A DNA stretch of 64,000 nt from Bacteroidota bacterium (GCA_022709385.1 JAKLIX010000005.1:124001-188000); one strand, 5' to 3'; shown: positions 52,801-60,650, numbered from the stretch's first letter. Notes: generated by a model from the sequence alone, not told the origin. Numbers and translations are program-made.

Positions 52801-53947
52801 GCTGAACAACCAGGATGAAGCCGGGCCCGGCCTGAACAGGCCTTCAAAACTGAAGTTTCAAATGTCGCAACTTGCCAGTATCAACGTGGTGATTACCTCC
52901 GACAAATCGAAATGGACCCGTTGTCCCGTCATCGAGATGTGCCCGGATAAGAACCTTTCACAGGGCGGTGCAGAACGCTTCGACATCAGGAAAGCACCCT
53001 CGGTGGACAAGAACGGGAATCCTTCTTCCACTACAGAACCATCTACCAATCAGAATGATCCCAACTTCATCAGCGGAACCGGCATGGGTTGGTTCCCCGG
53101 CTATGCATATAACCTGGAGACGGGCGAAAGACTGAATATGATGTTCGGCGAAGATTCATGGCTGGTGGCTGAAAACGGCCGCGACATGATCTGGAACCCG
53201 ACCGACATCGATCCCGCCAACCCTTTCCTCAGCCCGCACTTCCTCAGTCCGCTCGGCAGGGTGGTCTTCGGAGGCAAACACTATGTCTATATCATGGCTC
53301 ACACTTACAACGTGGAGCCCGGATATCCCGAACTCGACTGCCCGGCCTATGATTTCGGACAGTGGTCAAGGAACCTGATCCCCGATGTCAATTACAGAAT
53401 CTATGGATACTCCAACGCCATGTGGGTGAATATTCCCATGGCCGTTACCGGTAAAGAATGGCTGAACAACGATGCCACCATCCGTATCCGGGTCGGTAAA
53501 CCCTATGCCAGGAATTACAGCATACCGGGCGTCGGGGCCGATAATCCGGTGAACGATAACTGGCCGATGTACACCTTCAATACGGAAGACATCGCCACGG
53601 TGAAAGGAGACAAGAGCGTGGCAAAATCCGCCCTCGACCTGATCAACGTCGTACCCAACCCCTATTACGGATTCTCCAACTATGAAACAGACCAGCTCGA
53701 TAACCGGGTCCGTATTACCAACCTTCCGGAAAAATGTACCATCTCCATCTATACGGTGAACGGAACCCTCGTCAGGCAGATCACCAAGGACGAAGTGAAA
53801 ACATCGGTCGACTGGGATATGAAAAACTATGCAGGTATTCCGATCTCCGGAGGTATTTACCTGCTACATATCAATGCGCCGGGTATCGGTGAGAAAGTGG
53901 TGAAGTGGTTTGGCGTACAACGCCCCGTCGACCTGAATGCTTTCTGA
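49808..53947 (+). CDS. Very large T9SS type A secreted protein (1379 aa)
   Basis: A signal peptide covers residues 1-25. The N-terminal region includes WWDLQGVAKYFIPG and SAALWIGGLDVNGQLK, then YRGNGNDYWPGPL, a pattern I recall from large T9SS proteins of Bacteroidetes and Ignavibacteria. The middle has several beta-rich domains without a family I can name, with Cys-containing loops. The last 95 or so residues (VVPNPYYGF, CTISIYTVNGTLVRQ, ISGGIYLLHI, EKVVKWFGVQ) form a FlgD-like/T9SS sorting domain. It should be exported through T9SS and attached to the surface, with the PorV-like protein encoded 24 bp downstream as a candidate shuttle. Start: ATG at 49808, with a second Met two codons later. 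Confidence 0.88.
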   Translation: MNMKSAVRLLIVLFIGLLLADAAFAYKHVTPKSKQQIPKGTTAGCAAGASFTDLWVNNVRCRINTGGDMWWDLQGVAKYFIPGNTQKTSMFSAALWIGGLDVNGQLKLAAQRYRGNGNDYWPGPLTTDGNANISAEVCNEYDRIFRIHKADVDAFRRWWNDKPSYPDYQIPESILKWPGNGDITKGQSPYLAPFYDHPPKNGVYDPENDGDYPYYDFSNELCKANAPTPETVEGIVKGGILADQVLKGDETLWWVFNDKGNIHSETQGSPVGFEIRAQAFGFSTNDEINSMTFYSYEIINRSTYRLTETYFSQWVDTDLGYAWDDYVGCDVQRGLGYCYNGRAIDGSGKDDEYGTQPPAVGVDFFQGPYMDPDGLDNPKIGPDGQPMCDVSINGVNFGDSIIDNERFGMRRFVYHTNCNSGPTCDPDNAPEYYNLLRGIWKDGIKMIYGGNAHPNSPGANGPPCDFMFPELSDPCNWGTAGIQPAGFQTGAGGTGIIWTEANVGNPPDDRRFMHSAGPFTLEPGAVNYITVGIPWARASSGGPWASVQELRRVDDKCQKLFENCFKVLEGPDHPDLIVQELDREILLYLKNYTGSSNEFETYEEIDPNIITPDSLTIVNGDSIYVPPVIQWDPVYRFEGYQIFQLKNANVTDLTDPDEARQVAQCDIKNGVLTLINFEYNQELQANVPVKMVDGTDRGILHSFKILEDQFASGDKRLVNHKQYYFVAVAYAHNNYLTYSQDPNDANGLHGQKFPYLIGRKQPKIQTAIPHIPNPEASGTNPLTTYGDGPKITRIEGQGNGGMSLEWTRESEEALLKITSPPFIVKNPTYENGKGPVNVKVIDPLNVEKGNYVLKLIPENGTSIGTASWELTNTLTGEVYTSDRNISVENEQLLLDIGLSLQITQVAPPGNASAKTNGYIESSITFADSSQIWLTGISDIDVCGPWNWIRSGVLADPNNTACNDWDLTGNSQSPGVAFDPNEDYEKTVGRTWAPYNLVSLNNQDEAGPGLNRPSKLKFQMSQLASINVVITSDKSKWTRCPVIEMCPDKNLSQGGAERFDIRKAPSVDKNGNPSSTTEPSTNQNDPNFISGTGMGWFPGYAYNLETGERLNMMFGEDSWLVAENGRDMIWNPTDIDPANPFLSPHFLSPLGRVVFGGKHYVYIMAHTYNVEPGYPELDCPAYDFGQWSRNLIPDVNYRIYGYSNAMWVNIPMAVTGKEWLNNDATIRIRVGKPYARNYSIPGVGADNPVNDNWPMYTFNTEDIATVKGDKSVAKSALDLINVVPNPYYGFSNYETDQLDNRVRITNLPEKCTISIYTVNGTLVRQITKDEVKTSVDWDMKNYAGIPISGGIYLLHINAPGIGEKVVKWFGVQRPVDLNAF

Positions 53948-53971
53948 TCTGAACCATACATTTACAAAAAA

Positions 53972-55069
53972 ATGATTGCTAACATCAAAACATACAGGAC
54001 GATGAAAAATACATTCAGCCAATGCTTTATACTCCTCTTTGTGGCAGCGTGCCTGACTGGCGGGAATCCGGCCTTTGCCGGCAACAAGGACCGTTCCGGT
54101 TCGGCCGGTGCAAGCGAACTGCTGATCAATCCCTGGCCCAGAAGTACGGGCTGGGGCGGAGCCAACGTTGCCAATGTGCACGGCATTGAAGCCATGTTCG
54201 GAAATGTGGCCGGCACCGCTTTCACCAGGAAATCAGAGTTTGCATTCGCCCATACCCAGTGGTTCAAGGGCTCTGACGTGACCCTGAATACCTTCGGATT
54301 CACGCAGAAAGTCGGTGAAGCAGGCGCCCTCGGCCTTTCCATTATGTCGATGCGCTTCGGCGAAATCGAAAAAACTACCGTCGAAAGCCCCGATCCTTCC
54401 CTGGGAAGTATCGGAACCTTCACCCCCAGCTTCCTGAACATCAATCTCTCTTACGCCAAAGCATTCTCCAATGCCATTTACGGCGGACTGAACGTGAAAA
54501 TCATCAACGAAGCCATCGCCGATGTGTCTGCCCAGGGTATCGCCCTTGATGCCGGGATCCAGTATGTAACAGGCGACAATGAAGAAATCAAATTCGGAAT
54601 CGCCCTGAAAAATGTCGGACCCACCATGAAGTTCAAGGGCGACGGAATGTCATTCAGGGGATTCATACCCGGCTTTGAAACCCAGTCGACCATCGAACAA
54701 CGTTCCCAGGCGTTTGAACTGCCCGCACAATTGAATATTGGCGCCTCATACGACTTTAAATTCTCGGACATCCATAAACTCATCCTGGCCGGTTCTTTTA
54801 CTTCCAACTCCTTCTCCAAAGACCAGTTCGGCATCGGCGCCGAGTATTCCTTCCGCGAATACCTGCTGCTGAGAGCCGGATACACATATGAAGAAGGTAT
54901 CACCGAGAAAAAGAACAGAACTACTGCCTACACCGGCCCCAGTGCAGGCCTCTCAGTCGATATTCCCCTGAACAGGGAAAAAGGCTCCTCCTTCTCTGTG
55001 GATTATTCTTACAGGGATACTGATCCTTTCTCCGGTACCCACACCATCGGCGTCAGGATTACATTATAA
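53972..55069 (+). CDS. PorV/PorQ-family outer-membrane barrel
   Basis: This 365-residue protein (355 if the second ATG at 54002, MKNTFSQCFILLFVAACL, is used) has a signal peptide and the PorV/PorQ N-terminal motif GSAGASELLINPWPRSTGWG with ANVANVHGIEAMFGN, followed by FadL-like barrel strands and a C-terminal ...HTIGVRITL. PorV carries sorting-domain cargo from the T9SS translocon to the attachment complex. A PorV-like gene placed directly after one giant cargo and its receptor suggests a dedicated shuttle; that is inference. The upstream sequence is A-rich (ACAAAAAAATG) before 53972, as is common at Bacteroidetes starts. Confidence 0.88.
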   Translation: MIANIKTYRTMKNTFSQCFILLFVAACLTGGNPAFAGNKDRSGSAGASELLINPWPRSTGWGGANVANVHGIEAMFGNVAGTAFTRKSEFAFAHTQWFKGSDVTLNTFGFTQKVGEAGALGLSIMSMRFGEIEKTTVESPDPSLGSIGTFTPSFLNINLSYAKAFSNAIYGGLNVKIINEAIADVSAQGIALDAGIQYVTGDNEEIKFGIALKNVGPTMKFKGDGMSFRGFIPGFETQSTIEQRSQAFELPAQLNIGASYDFKFSDIHKLILAGSFTSNSFSKDQFGIGAEYSFREYLLLRAGYTYEEGITEKKNRTTAYTGPSAGLSVDIPLNREKGSSFSVDYSYRDTDPFSGTHTIGVRITL

Positions 55070-55101
55070 TTTGGTTTTTTAGAAAACTATCCTTATATTT
55101 G
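55070..55101 (+). promoter_or_regulatory. Consensus promoter for greA
   Basis: TTTG at 55070-55073 and TATATTTG at 55094-55101 match the -33 and -7 elements of Bacteroidetes promoters with an ideal 20-bp spacing. It is the best promoter in the window. Initiation would fall near 55108, exactly where a strong hairpin begins. Confidence 0.75.
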
Positions 55102-55107
55102 TAGGTG

Positions 55108-55147
55108 AGAAGACCCTTGAAAGAGGGTCTTCTTGATTTTTTGTTTT
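55108..55147 (+). terminator. Intrinsic terminator-like hairpin in the greA leader
   Basis: AGAAGACCCT (55108-55117) pairs perfectly with AGGGTCTTCT (55124-55133) around a 6-nt loop TGAAAG, followed by TGATTTTTTGTTTT. It could end transcription of the upstream cassette, whose stop lies 38 bp earlier. It also lies just downstream of the greA promoter, so transcripts from that promoter must read through it to reach greA. Confidence 0.75.
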
Positions 55148-55164
55148 AATAAAGTTTAACCCGG

Positions 55165-55641
55165 ATGACCCAGATCAGTTATTATACGGAAGAAGGACTG
55201 CAAAAGCTGAAGGATGAACTGGATTACCTGGTCAATGTTGAAAGACCTATGATCTCTCAACAAATTGCCGAAGCCAGGGATAAAGGCGACCTGTCGGAAA
55301 ATGCTGAGTACGACGCAGCGAAAAACGCACAGGGTATGCTTGAAATGAAAATATCCCGCCTGCAGGAAGTGATCAGCAGTGCAAGGGTGATAGACGAATC
55401 CCGTCTGGATAACAGTAAGGTCTTTATCCTGTCAACCGTCAGTGTAAAAAACCTGAAAACCAATGCCGAAATGAAATATACCCTCGTGCCGGAAAACGAG
55501 GCGGATATCAAATCCGGAAAAATCTCCGTGAGTTCTCCCATCGCCAAAGGCCTGCTTGGCAAAACCGTGGGAGAGAAAGTCGATATACAGGTGCCGGCAG
55601 GAAAAATCTCCCTCGAAATCCTCCGGATCGAAAGATTATAA
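55165..55641 (+). CDS. greA: Transcript cleavage factor GreA
   Basis: This 158-residue protein rescues backtracked RNA polymerase by stimulating cleavage of the nascent RNA. It has the N-terminal coiled coil with the acidic tip (EARDKGDLSENAEYDAAKNAQ) and the C-terminal FKBP-like domain (SPIAKGLLGKTVGEKVDIQVP) at normal positions and length. A consensus promoter and a terminator-like hairpin precede it, leaving a leader of about 57 nt. No Shine-Dalgarno sequence is present. The HIT protein gene follows after 11 bp and is probably co-transcribed. Confidence 0.97.
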   Translation: MTQISYYTEEGLQKLKDELDYLVNVERPMISQQIAEARDKGDLSENAEYDAAKNAQGMLEMKISRLQEVISSARVIDESRLDNSKVFILSTVSVKNLKTNAEMKYTLVPENEADIKSGKISVSSPIAKGLLGKTVGEKVDIQVPAGKISLEILRIERL

Positions 55642-55652
55642 ACCCCAGTATT

Positions 55653-56051
55653 ATGCCCGGCATCTTCAGCAGAATCGTCAGCGGTGAAATTCCCTGCCAC
55701 AAAGTGGCCGAATCTGACCAATTCCTGGCCTTCCTCGATATCAATCCCCTGGCGAAAGGACATACCCTCGTCATCCCGAAAACCGAAGTCGATTATATCT
55801 TCGACATGGATGAAAGCCTCTTTAAAGATTGCTTCAGCTTCGCTCAAAAAGTGGGCAAAGCCATCCATGCAAGCATTCCCTGCGTTAAAGTCGGTATCGC
55901 CGTGATCGGCCTCGAAGTGCCACATGCCCACATACACCTGGTCCCCCTGCAGGATTTGCACGATCTTGAATTCTCACGGCCTAAATTAACCCTGGATCAG
56001 GAGGAACTCTCTGCCATTGCAGCAGCCATTCGTGATAAAATGGTTTACTAA
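55653..56051 (+). CDS. HIT family nucleotide hydrolase (Hint-like)
   Basis: This 132-residue cytoplasmic protein has the histidine triad HAHIHLVPL (His91, His93, His95) and the N-terminal IFSRIVSGEIPCHKV of the Hint branch, whose members hydrolyse adenosine 5'-monophosphoramidate-type substrates. The N-terminal Cys15 in the GEIPCHKV loop is common but is not a full zinc site here. It follows greA after 11 bp and overlaps the convergent ruvC gene by 4 bp. Confidence 0.93.
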   Translation: MPGIFSRIVSGEIPCHKVAESDQFLAFLDINPLAKGHTLVIPKTEVDYIFDMDESLFKDCFSFAQKVGKAIHASIPCVKVGIAVIGLEVPHAHIHLVPLQDLHDLEFSRPKLTLDQEELSAIAAAIRDKMVY

Positions 56052-56614
56052 CCCAACCTGCCCGGGTTCCGGCTGATAAAAGCCTCCCATCCCGAATACC
56101 TGTCTTCTTCCTGCTTCGGAGCCCCCTGAAACATGTGACACATTGCAACTGCCACAGCATCAGTGGCATCCAGATAATCAGGCGGGTTCGAGACCTGCAG
56201 CAGCCGAAACAACATCGCCGCCACCTGCTCCTTGGATGCCGCACCCCTGCCCGTAATGGACTGCTTGACCTTACGGGGTGAATACTCGAAAATGGGAAGC
56301 TGCCTGTAGACCGCGGCAGCAATCGCAACTCCCTGTGCCCGCCCCAGTTTGAGCATCGACTGTACATTCTTACCGTAAAATGGCGCTTCTATGGCAAATT
56401 CATCGGGCCGGTGGGTGTCAATCAACTCAAGCACCTTATGGAAAATCGCCGAAAGCTTTTCACCGGATGTCAGCTTATTGCCTAATTTTAGAACATCCAT
56501 TTGGATCAGGACTAACTGCTTGTTTTTCCGGGAAATAAGCCCGAATCCCATGATATTGGTTCCGGGATCTATACCCAGTACGACCTTGTCGTTTGCCTGA
56601 CCGCTGATGCTCAT
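56048..56614 (-). CDS. ruvC: Crossover junction endodeoxyribonuclease RuvC
   Basis: The frame extends to 56680, but the ATG at 56614 (MSISGQANDKVVLGIDPGTN) gives 188 residues, the usual size. The RNase-H-like acidic residues are Asp16 (GIDPGTN), Glu76 (AIEAPFYGKN), Asp149 and Asp152 (YLDATDAVAVAMCH). RuvC resolves Holliday junctions with RuvAB; those genes are not in the window. The start codon overlaps the start of the divergent flippase gene, and the 3' end overlaps the HIT gene by 4 bp. The best promoter candidate lies inside the flippase coding region. Confidence 0.95.
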   Translation of the reverse strand: MSISGQANDKVVLGIDPGTNIMGFGLISRKNKQLVLIQMDVLKLGNKLTSGEKLSAIFHKVLELIDTHRPDEFAIEAPFYGKNVQSMLKLGRAQGVAIAAAVYRQLPIFEYSPRKVKQSITGRGAASKEQVAAMLFRLLQVSNPPDYLDATDAVAVAMCHMFQGAPKQEEDRYSGWEAFISRNPGRLG

Positions 56615-57647
56615 GATAAAGAAACTGACTCCAAAAGTACGTAAATATTCCAACCTGCTGCTCCGGCTGCTGACCGGCATCTTTGCCTACACCCTGCTGT
56701 TCGGACAACTGAGCGGGAAACAAAAGCAATTTGAACCGCTGATCGTGAAGGAGCGTTTCCTGGATGCCGAGGGATTCTATCCCCTGCTGGTATTCCTCGT
56801 GGCGCTGATGTTGCTGAACTGGGGGCTTGAAAGCCTGAAATGGAGGAGGCTGATCGGCAGCCTGGAAAAACTGTCGTTCACCCGTTGCCTGGGTGCGGTT
56901 CTTACAGGCGTGACAATCAGTTTTTTCAGTCCCAACAGAGCAGGGGAGTTTTTGGGCAGGGTCTTCAGCCTGAGGCAGGCAAACCGGATAGATGCCTCCC
57001 TGGTGACGGTTACCGGCAGTTTTGCCCAGTTCATTGTCACCCTCGTTGCCGGCAGCGGCGCCCTGATCCTTTACCTTGACCGCCATGCAGCATTTTTTGA
57101 GGGAATGCTGCCGGCATTCCGGGCAGGGCAGGTTATCGCATGGCTGCTGGTTTCAGCTGCCTTGTTGCTCCTGTACTTCAATATCGGGCTGTTCTCCGGC
57201 CTGGCACGCCATAGTCAGAAGGGCGGCCGGCTGAGACTGTGGCTGCAGCATCTGCTCATCCTGAGGAGTTTACATACAAGGGATCTCAGCTTTGTCATCC
57301 TCCTCAGCAGCCTGCGTTATGCGGTTTTCAGCTTTCAGGCATGCCTCCTGCTCAGATTCAGCCTCCCGGGTATCAGCTGGACAGACGCCGGCCTCATCAG
57401 CGGTGTGTTTTTCCTCGTAGTAACCCTGATTCCATCCTTCGCACTGGCTGAGATCGGCATCCGGGGATCAGTGGCTGTTTACCTGACAGAATTGTACGGA
57501 CAATCGGCCGGCCTTCCTCCGGGAGAGACCATCCTCCCTGCCCTGCTGACCTTTACCATGCTGTGGGTCATGAACATCGCCCTGCCGGCCCTGCTCGGCG
57601 TGTTTGGGCTGCTGCAACTGAGATTTTTTAAGGAAACAACTTCATGA
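56607..57647 (+). CDS. Flippase-like membrane protein (lysylphosphatidylglycerol synthase TM family)
   Basis: This 346-residue protein has about eight transmembrane helices and the motifs of the UPF0104 / AglD-like family (LLNWGLESLKWRRLIGSL, FSPNRAGEFLGRVFSLRQ, SFALAEIGIRGSVAVYL). Members are thought to move lipids or polyisoprenoid sugars across the membrane or to belong to lipid-modifying systems. ATGs at 56607 and 56613 are both possible; the ruvC start overlaps both on the opposite strand. It overlaps the downstream glycosyltransferase by 4 bp, so the pair probably acts on one glycolipid pathway. Confidence 0.85.
   Translation: MLMIKKLTPKVRKYSNLLLRLLTGIFAYTLLFGQLSGKQKQFEPLIVKERFLDAEGFYPLLVFLVALMLLNWGLESLKWRRLIGSLEKLSFTRCLGAVLTGVTISFFSPNRAGEFLGRVFSLRQANRIDASLVTVTGSFAQFIVTLVAGSGALILYLDRHAAFFEGMLPAFRAGQVIAWLLVSAALLLLYFNIGLFSGLARHSQKGGRLRLWLQHLLILRSLHTRDLSFVILLSSLRYAVFSFQACLLLRFSLPGISWTDAGLISGVFFLVVTLIPSFALAEIGIRGSVAVYLTELYGQSAGLPPGETILPALLTFTMLWVMNIALPALLGVFGLLQLRFFKETTS
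56632..56639 (-). promoter_or_regulatory. -7-like box for ruvC, inside the divergent gene
   Basis: TACTTTTG on the minus strand matches TAnnTTTG and lies 17 bp before the ruvC ATG (56614). It is within the coding region of the flippase gene. No -33 TTTG is visible. Confidence 0.45.
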
Positions 57648-58780
57648 TGTTCCTGCTGATCACCGGAACCCTCAGCCTGTTTCTGATCCTTGGATACGGC
57701 TTCCTCTGCCGTTTCGTCGTGAACACCTGGAAACGCAAAGATTATCAACTTCCTGAGGAAGTGAACGTCTGGCCCTCCGTCAGTCTGATCATCGTATGCC
57801 GCAATGAAGCCGTGAACCTGCCCGGCCTGTTGCAGTTCCTGGCCACCCCCGGCTACCCGGCCGATAAGCTGGAAGTACTGCTGGTGGATGATCACTCGGA
57901 AGATGCAGGCCCGGAGTTGATGAAACAATTCAGGGATTGCAACAAACATCTGAATATCAAGGTAATTCAGCCTGAAGCCAGCGGTAAGAAGCAGTGCCTG
58001 AACACGGCCGCCGAACTGGCATCGGGAACATGGATACTCTGTACCGACGGGGATTGCAGACCGGAAAGCGGATGGATACGCTCCATGATCGCCCGTGCAA
58101 TCACTGCAGAAGCCGTGATGGTTTTAGGACCGGTTCGACTGGAGGGCAGACCCGGTTTTTTGCAACGTTTTCAACAAATGGAATTGTCAGCCCTGATTTC
58201 CCTGACCGCGGCATTTGCCTTTGGCAAAAAAGCCATCATGGGCAATGGCGCCAACCTTCTTTTTAAAAGGACTGCTTTTTTCGAGGTGTCGATGGCGCCT
58301 GCTTCCGCCCGGCATGCATCGGGTGACGATGTTTACCTGGTGCAAGCCGTTAAAGCCCTCTATGGCGGGAATGCCATCACCTTCAACACCGACCCGCAGG
58401 CTGTGGTAAGCACAAATCCCATGGATACCCTGCGGGAGCTGTTTTGGCAAAAAGTACGCTGGATCAGCAAAACCGGTCCTGCTTCTTCCATGGTTTCGAT
58501 GGCGATCGCCATCCTTATCCTGCTCGTAAACCTGATGACAGTGTTGCTGATGATCCTGTCCGTTCTCCGGCCGCTTGTCCTCTGGGTATTGCTCCCTTAC
58601 CTTGTGTTGAAGACCCTGTGCGACCGGCTGATGATCAGGCCGGTATGCCATATTACCCGCCAGAAAATCCCGCTCCGCAGCCAGATAACTGCAGGCCTGC
58701 TGTATCCGTTTTACCTGCTGGTGATTGCCGTACTTGCCGCCAGAGGAAGTTATTACTGGAAAGGCAGGCGTTTAAAGTGA
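57644..58780 (+). CDS. Family 2 glycosyltransferase with C-terminal membrane segments
   Basis: This 378-residue protein has an N-terminal transmembrane segment (about 3-22), a GT-A domain (SLIIVCRNEAVNLPGLLQF, VLLVDDHSEDAGPEL, WILCTDGDC with the DxD-like DGD), a family 2 acceptor region ending in WQKVRWISK (QxxRW-like), and three or four C-terminal helices. It should transfer a sugar to a lipid or glycan at the inner membrane; donor and acceptor are unknown. It overlaps the flippase gene by 4 bp and the convergent ispD gene by 9 bp. Confidence 0.9.
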   Translation: MMFLLITGTLSLFLILGYGFLCRFVVNTWKRKDYQLPEEVNVWPSVSLIIVCRNEAVNLPGLLQFLATPGYPADKLEVLLVDDHSEDAGPELMKQFRDCNKHLNIKVIQPEASGKKQCLNTAAELASGTWILCTDGDCRPESGWIRSMIARAITAEAVMVLGPVRLEGRPGFLQRFQQMELSALISLTAAFAFGKKAIMGNGANLLFKRTAFFEVSMAPASARHASGDDVYLVQAVKALYGGNAITFNTDPQAVVSTNPMDTLRELFWQKVRWISKTGPASSMVSMAIAILILLVNLMTVLLMILSVLRPLVLWVLLPYLVLKTLCDRLMIRPVCHITRQKIPLRSQITAGLLYPFYLLVIAVLAARGSYYWKGRRLK

Positions 58781-59455
58781 TCCTGTTTCCTTTTCCCGGA
58801 GCAGGAAGGCAGCAAACCTGAAATCTTCGGGGCTTGTAATCTTAATGTTGCTTCTGTCGCCTTCTACCAGGTGGATGGCATGTCCGGCCGCTTCAAAAAG
58901 CCCGGCGTCATCGGTGAAGCCGCTATCCCTGACCTGCATATAGGCTTGCGTAATCTGCGCTGTATTGAACAGCTGGGGGGTCTGTACCGTAAACAACCTG
59001 CTCCTGTCGGCAGGGCGGCTGCCGTTAGCGGTGATCTCCCTCACCGAATCGCTGAGCGGTATCACCGGGATGGCATTCCCGTATTGTATCATGCCCTGAT
59101 ACAGCCTTTGAAGGAGTTCCGGGCTGAGGAAGGGTCTGACCCCGTCATGGATGGCGATTCCGGTACTTTGAAGCCCGGGTGACAGGCCATTTCTGACTGA
59201 TTCGAAGCGGCTTGCACCACCGGCAACAATCCGGTGACTTATCCCGAAATGATAACGGGAGCAAAGTTCATTCCAGTAATTTATAGAGTCCGGTGGAAGG
59301 ACTAAAACGATTTCAGCTGCAGGGGCGGCTTTAGCTACTGCCTGCAGGGTATGCATCAGAACAGCTTTGCCTTTCAGCTCCAGAAACTGCTTGGGGACGG
59401 GCGTCTGCATCCGCGTGCCGCTCCCGCCGGCAACGACAAGGAAGCTCAGATCCAC
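58772..59455 (-). CDS. ispD: 2-C-methyl-D-erythritol 4-phosphate cytidylyltransferase
   Basis: This 227-residue enzyme of the non-mevalonate (MEP) isoprenoid pathway joins CTP and 2-C-methyl-D-erythritol 4-phosphate. It has the nucleotide-binding loop VVAGGSGTRM with PVPKQFLELKGK, the SRFESVRNGL motif, IHDGVRPF, and TDDAGLFE in the expected order. Length is typical. It starts 1 bp after the queA stop, at the end of the ftsX-to-ispD minus-strand run. Its 3' end overlaps the convergent glycosyltransferase by 9 bp. Confidence 0.96.
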   Translation of the reverse strand: MDLSFLVVAGGSGTRMQTPVPKQFLELKGKAVLMHTLQAVAKAAPAAEIVLVLPPDSINYWNELCSRYHFGISHRIVAGGASRFESVRNGLSPGLQSTGIAIHDGVRPFLSPELLQRLYQGMIQYGNAIPVIPLSDSVREITANGSRPADRSRLFTVQTPQLFNTAQITQAYMQVRDSGFTDDAGLFEAAGHAIHLVEGDRSNIKITSPEDFRFAAFLLREKETGSL

Positions 59456-59456
59456 G

Positions 59457-60506
59457 CTAGAGGATTAACATGGCATCACCAAAAGTGAAAAACTGGTATT
59501 TCTTATCAATGGCTTCCTGGTATGCACGCATCAGAAAATCATAATCCGTGAAAGCGGCCACCTGCATCAGCATGGGGGTCATGGGAGGGTGGAAATTGGT
59601 GACCATGGCCGTGGCGATGCTGAAATCATAGGGAGGAAAGATAAACTTGTTCGACCAGCCTCTGAAAGGCTTCAGGTGGCCCTGGATAGACACAGAAGAC
59701 TCGATGGCCTTCATGGTGGTGGTACCCACGGCCACAACCTGCTTCCGGATGTCTTTTGCCATGTTTACAATATCGGCCTGGGAAGCTTCAATGAGCACTT
59801 CCTCCGAATCCATCTTATGCTTGGTGAGATCTTCCACATCAATGCTCCTGAAATTTCCGAGTCCGGCATGCAGGGTGACCTCTGCAAAGGATACACCGAT
59901 AAGCTCCAGCCGTTTCATCAGTTCACGGCTGAAGTGAAGACCGGCAGTGGGAGCTACCACGGCGCCTTCATGCTTGGCATAGATGGTCTGGTAACGCTCT
60001 TTGTCTTCAGGCTCAACTTCCCGGTTATGCAATTTGGGAAGCGGCGTTTTACCCAGCTTCTCGATGGTTTTCTTGAATTCTTCGTAAGGCCCGTCGTAAA
60101 GAAACCGCAGCGTCCTTCCGCGTGAAGTGGTATTGTCGATCACCTCCGCCACAAGTGAATCATCTTCACCAAAATACAGCTTATTCCCTATTCTGATTTT
60201 CCTTGCCGGATCCACCAGTACATCCCATAACCTGCTCTCGCGGTTCAGTTCCCTGAGCAAAAACACTTCAATTTTTGCTCCGGTTTTTTCCTTTTCTCCG
60301 TAAAGCCTTGCCGGGAAAACCTTGGTGTTGTTGACGATAAACACATCTCCTTCGCCAAAGTACTCCAGAATGTCCTTAAATGTCCTGTGCTCAATGGATT
60401 GTGTCTTCCTTTGCAGCACCATCAAACGGGATTCATCCCTGTTCTCCGCCGGACGGTCAGGTACAAGGTCAGGTGGAAGATGATAACGAAACTGGGAAAG
60501 CTTCAT
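59457..60506 (-). CDS. queA: S-adenosylmethionine:tRNA ribosyltransferase-isomerase QueA
   Basis: This 349-residue enzyme makes epoxyqueuosine by transferring the ribosyl moiety of SAM onto 7-aminomethyl-7-deazaguanine at the tRNA wobble position. The N-terminus [20 protein letters not shown] and the signatures [19 protein letters not shown] and [10 protein letters not shown] are clear, and length is normal. Its promoter-like box lies 54 bp upstream in a 144-bp gap after truB, so it may be transcribed separately as well as with the upstream genes. ispD follows 1 bp later. Confidence 0.97.
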   Translation of the reverse strand: MKLSQFRYHLPPDLVPDRPAENRDESRLMVLQRKTQSIEHRTFKDILEYFGEGDVFIVNNTKVFPARLYGEKEKTGAKIEVFLLRELNRESRLWDVLVDPARKIRIGNKLYFGEDDSLVAEVIDNTTSRGRTLRFLYDGPYEEFKKTIEKLGKTPLPKLHNREVEPEDKERYQTIYAKHEGAVVAPTAGLHFSRELMKRLELIGVSFAEVTLHAGLGNFRSIDVEDLTKHKMDSEEVLIEASQADIVNMAKDIRKQVVAVGTTTMKAIESSVSIQGHLKPFRGWSNKFIFPPYDFSIATAMVTNFHPPMTPMLMQVAAFTDYDFLMRAYQEAIDKKYQFFTFGDAMLIL

Positions 60507-60559
60507 ATTTACCTTTTTCTAATGGCTTTTATTTAACGCATTCCTAAAGAAAAAGTTTG

Positions 60560-60567
60560 CAAAAGTA
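60560..60567 (-). promoter_or_regulatory. -7 promoter box for queA-ispD
   Basis: On the minus strand this reads TACTTTTG, a match to TAnnTTTG, 53 bp before the queA ATG. TTTG occurs upstream at a 12-bp gap, shorter than the usual 19-21. The rest of the 144-bp gap shows nothing else. Confidence 0.5.
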
Positions 60568-60650
60568 AGCATTTTTTCCCAAAGAAGCAAGCACAATGAA
60601 TAGCCATATAACGGGACAAACTCGTTATCAGGTTCATACGAATTACATAA

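Noticed and set aside
60507-60650. Possible tRNA or small RNA gene in the truB-queA gap
   Set aside because: No cloverleaf or stable fold with a CCA end could be seen; the gap is explained by a promoter for queA.
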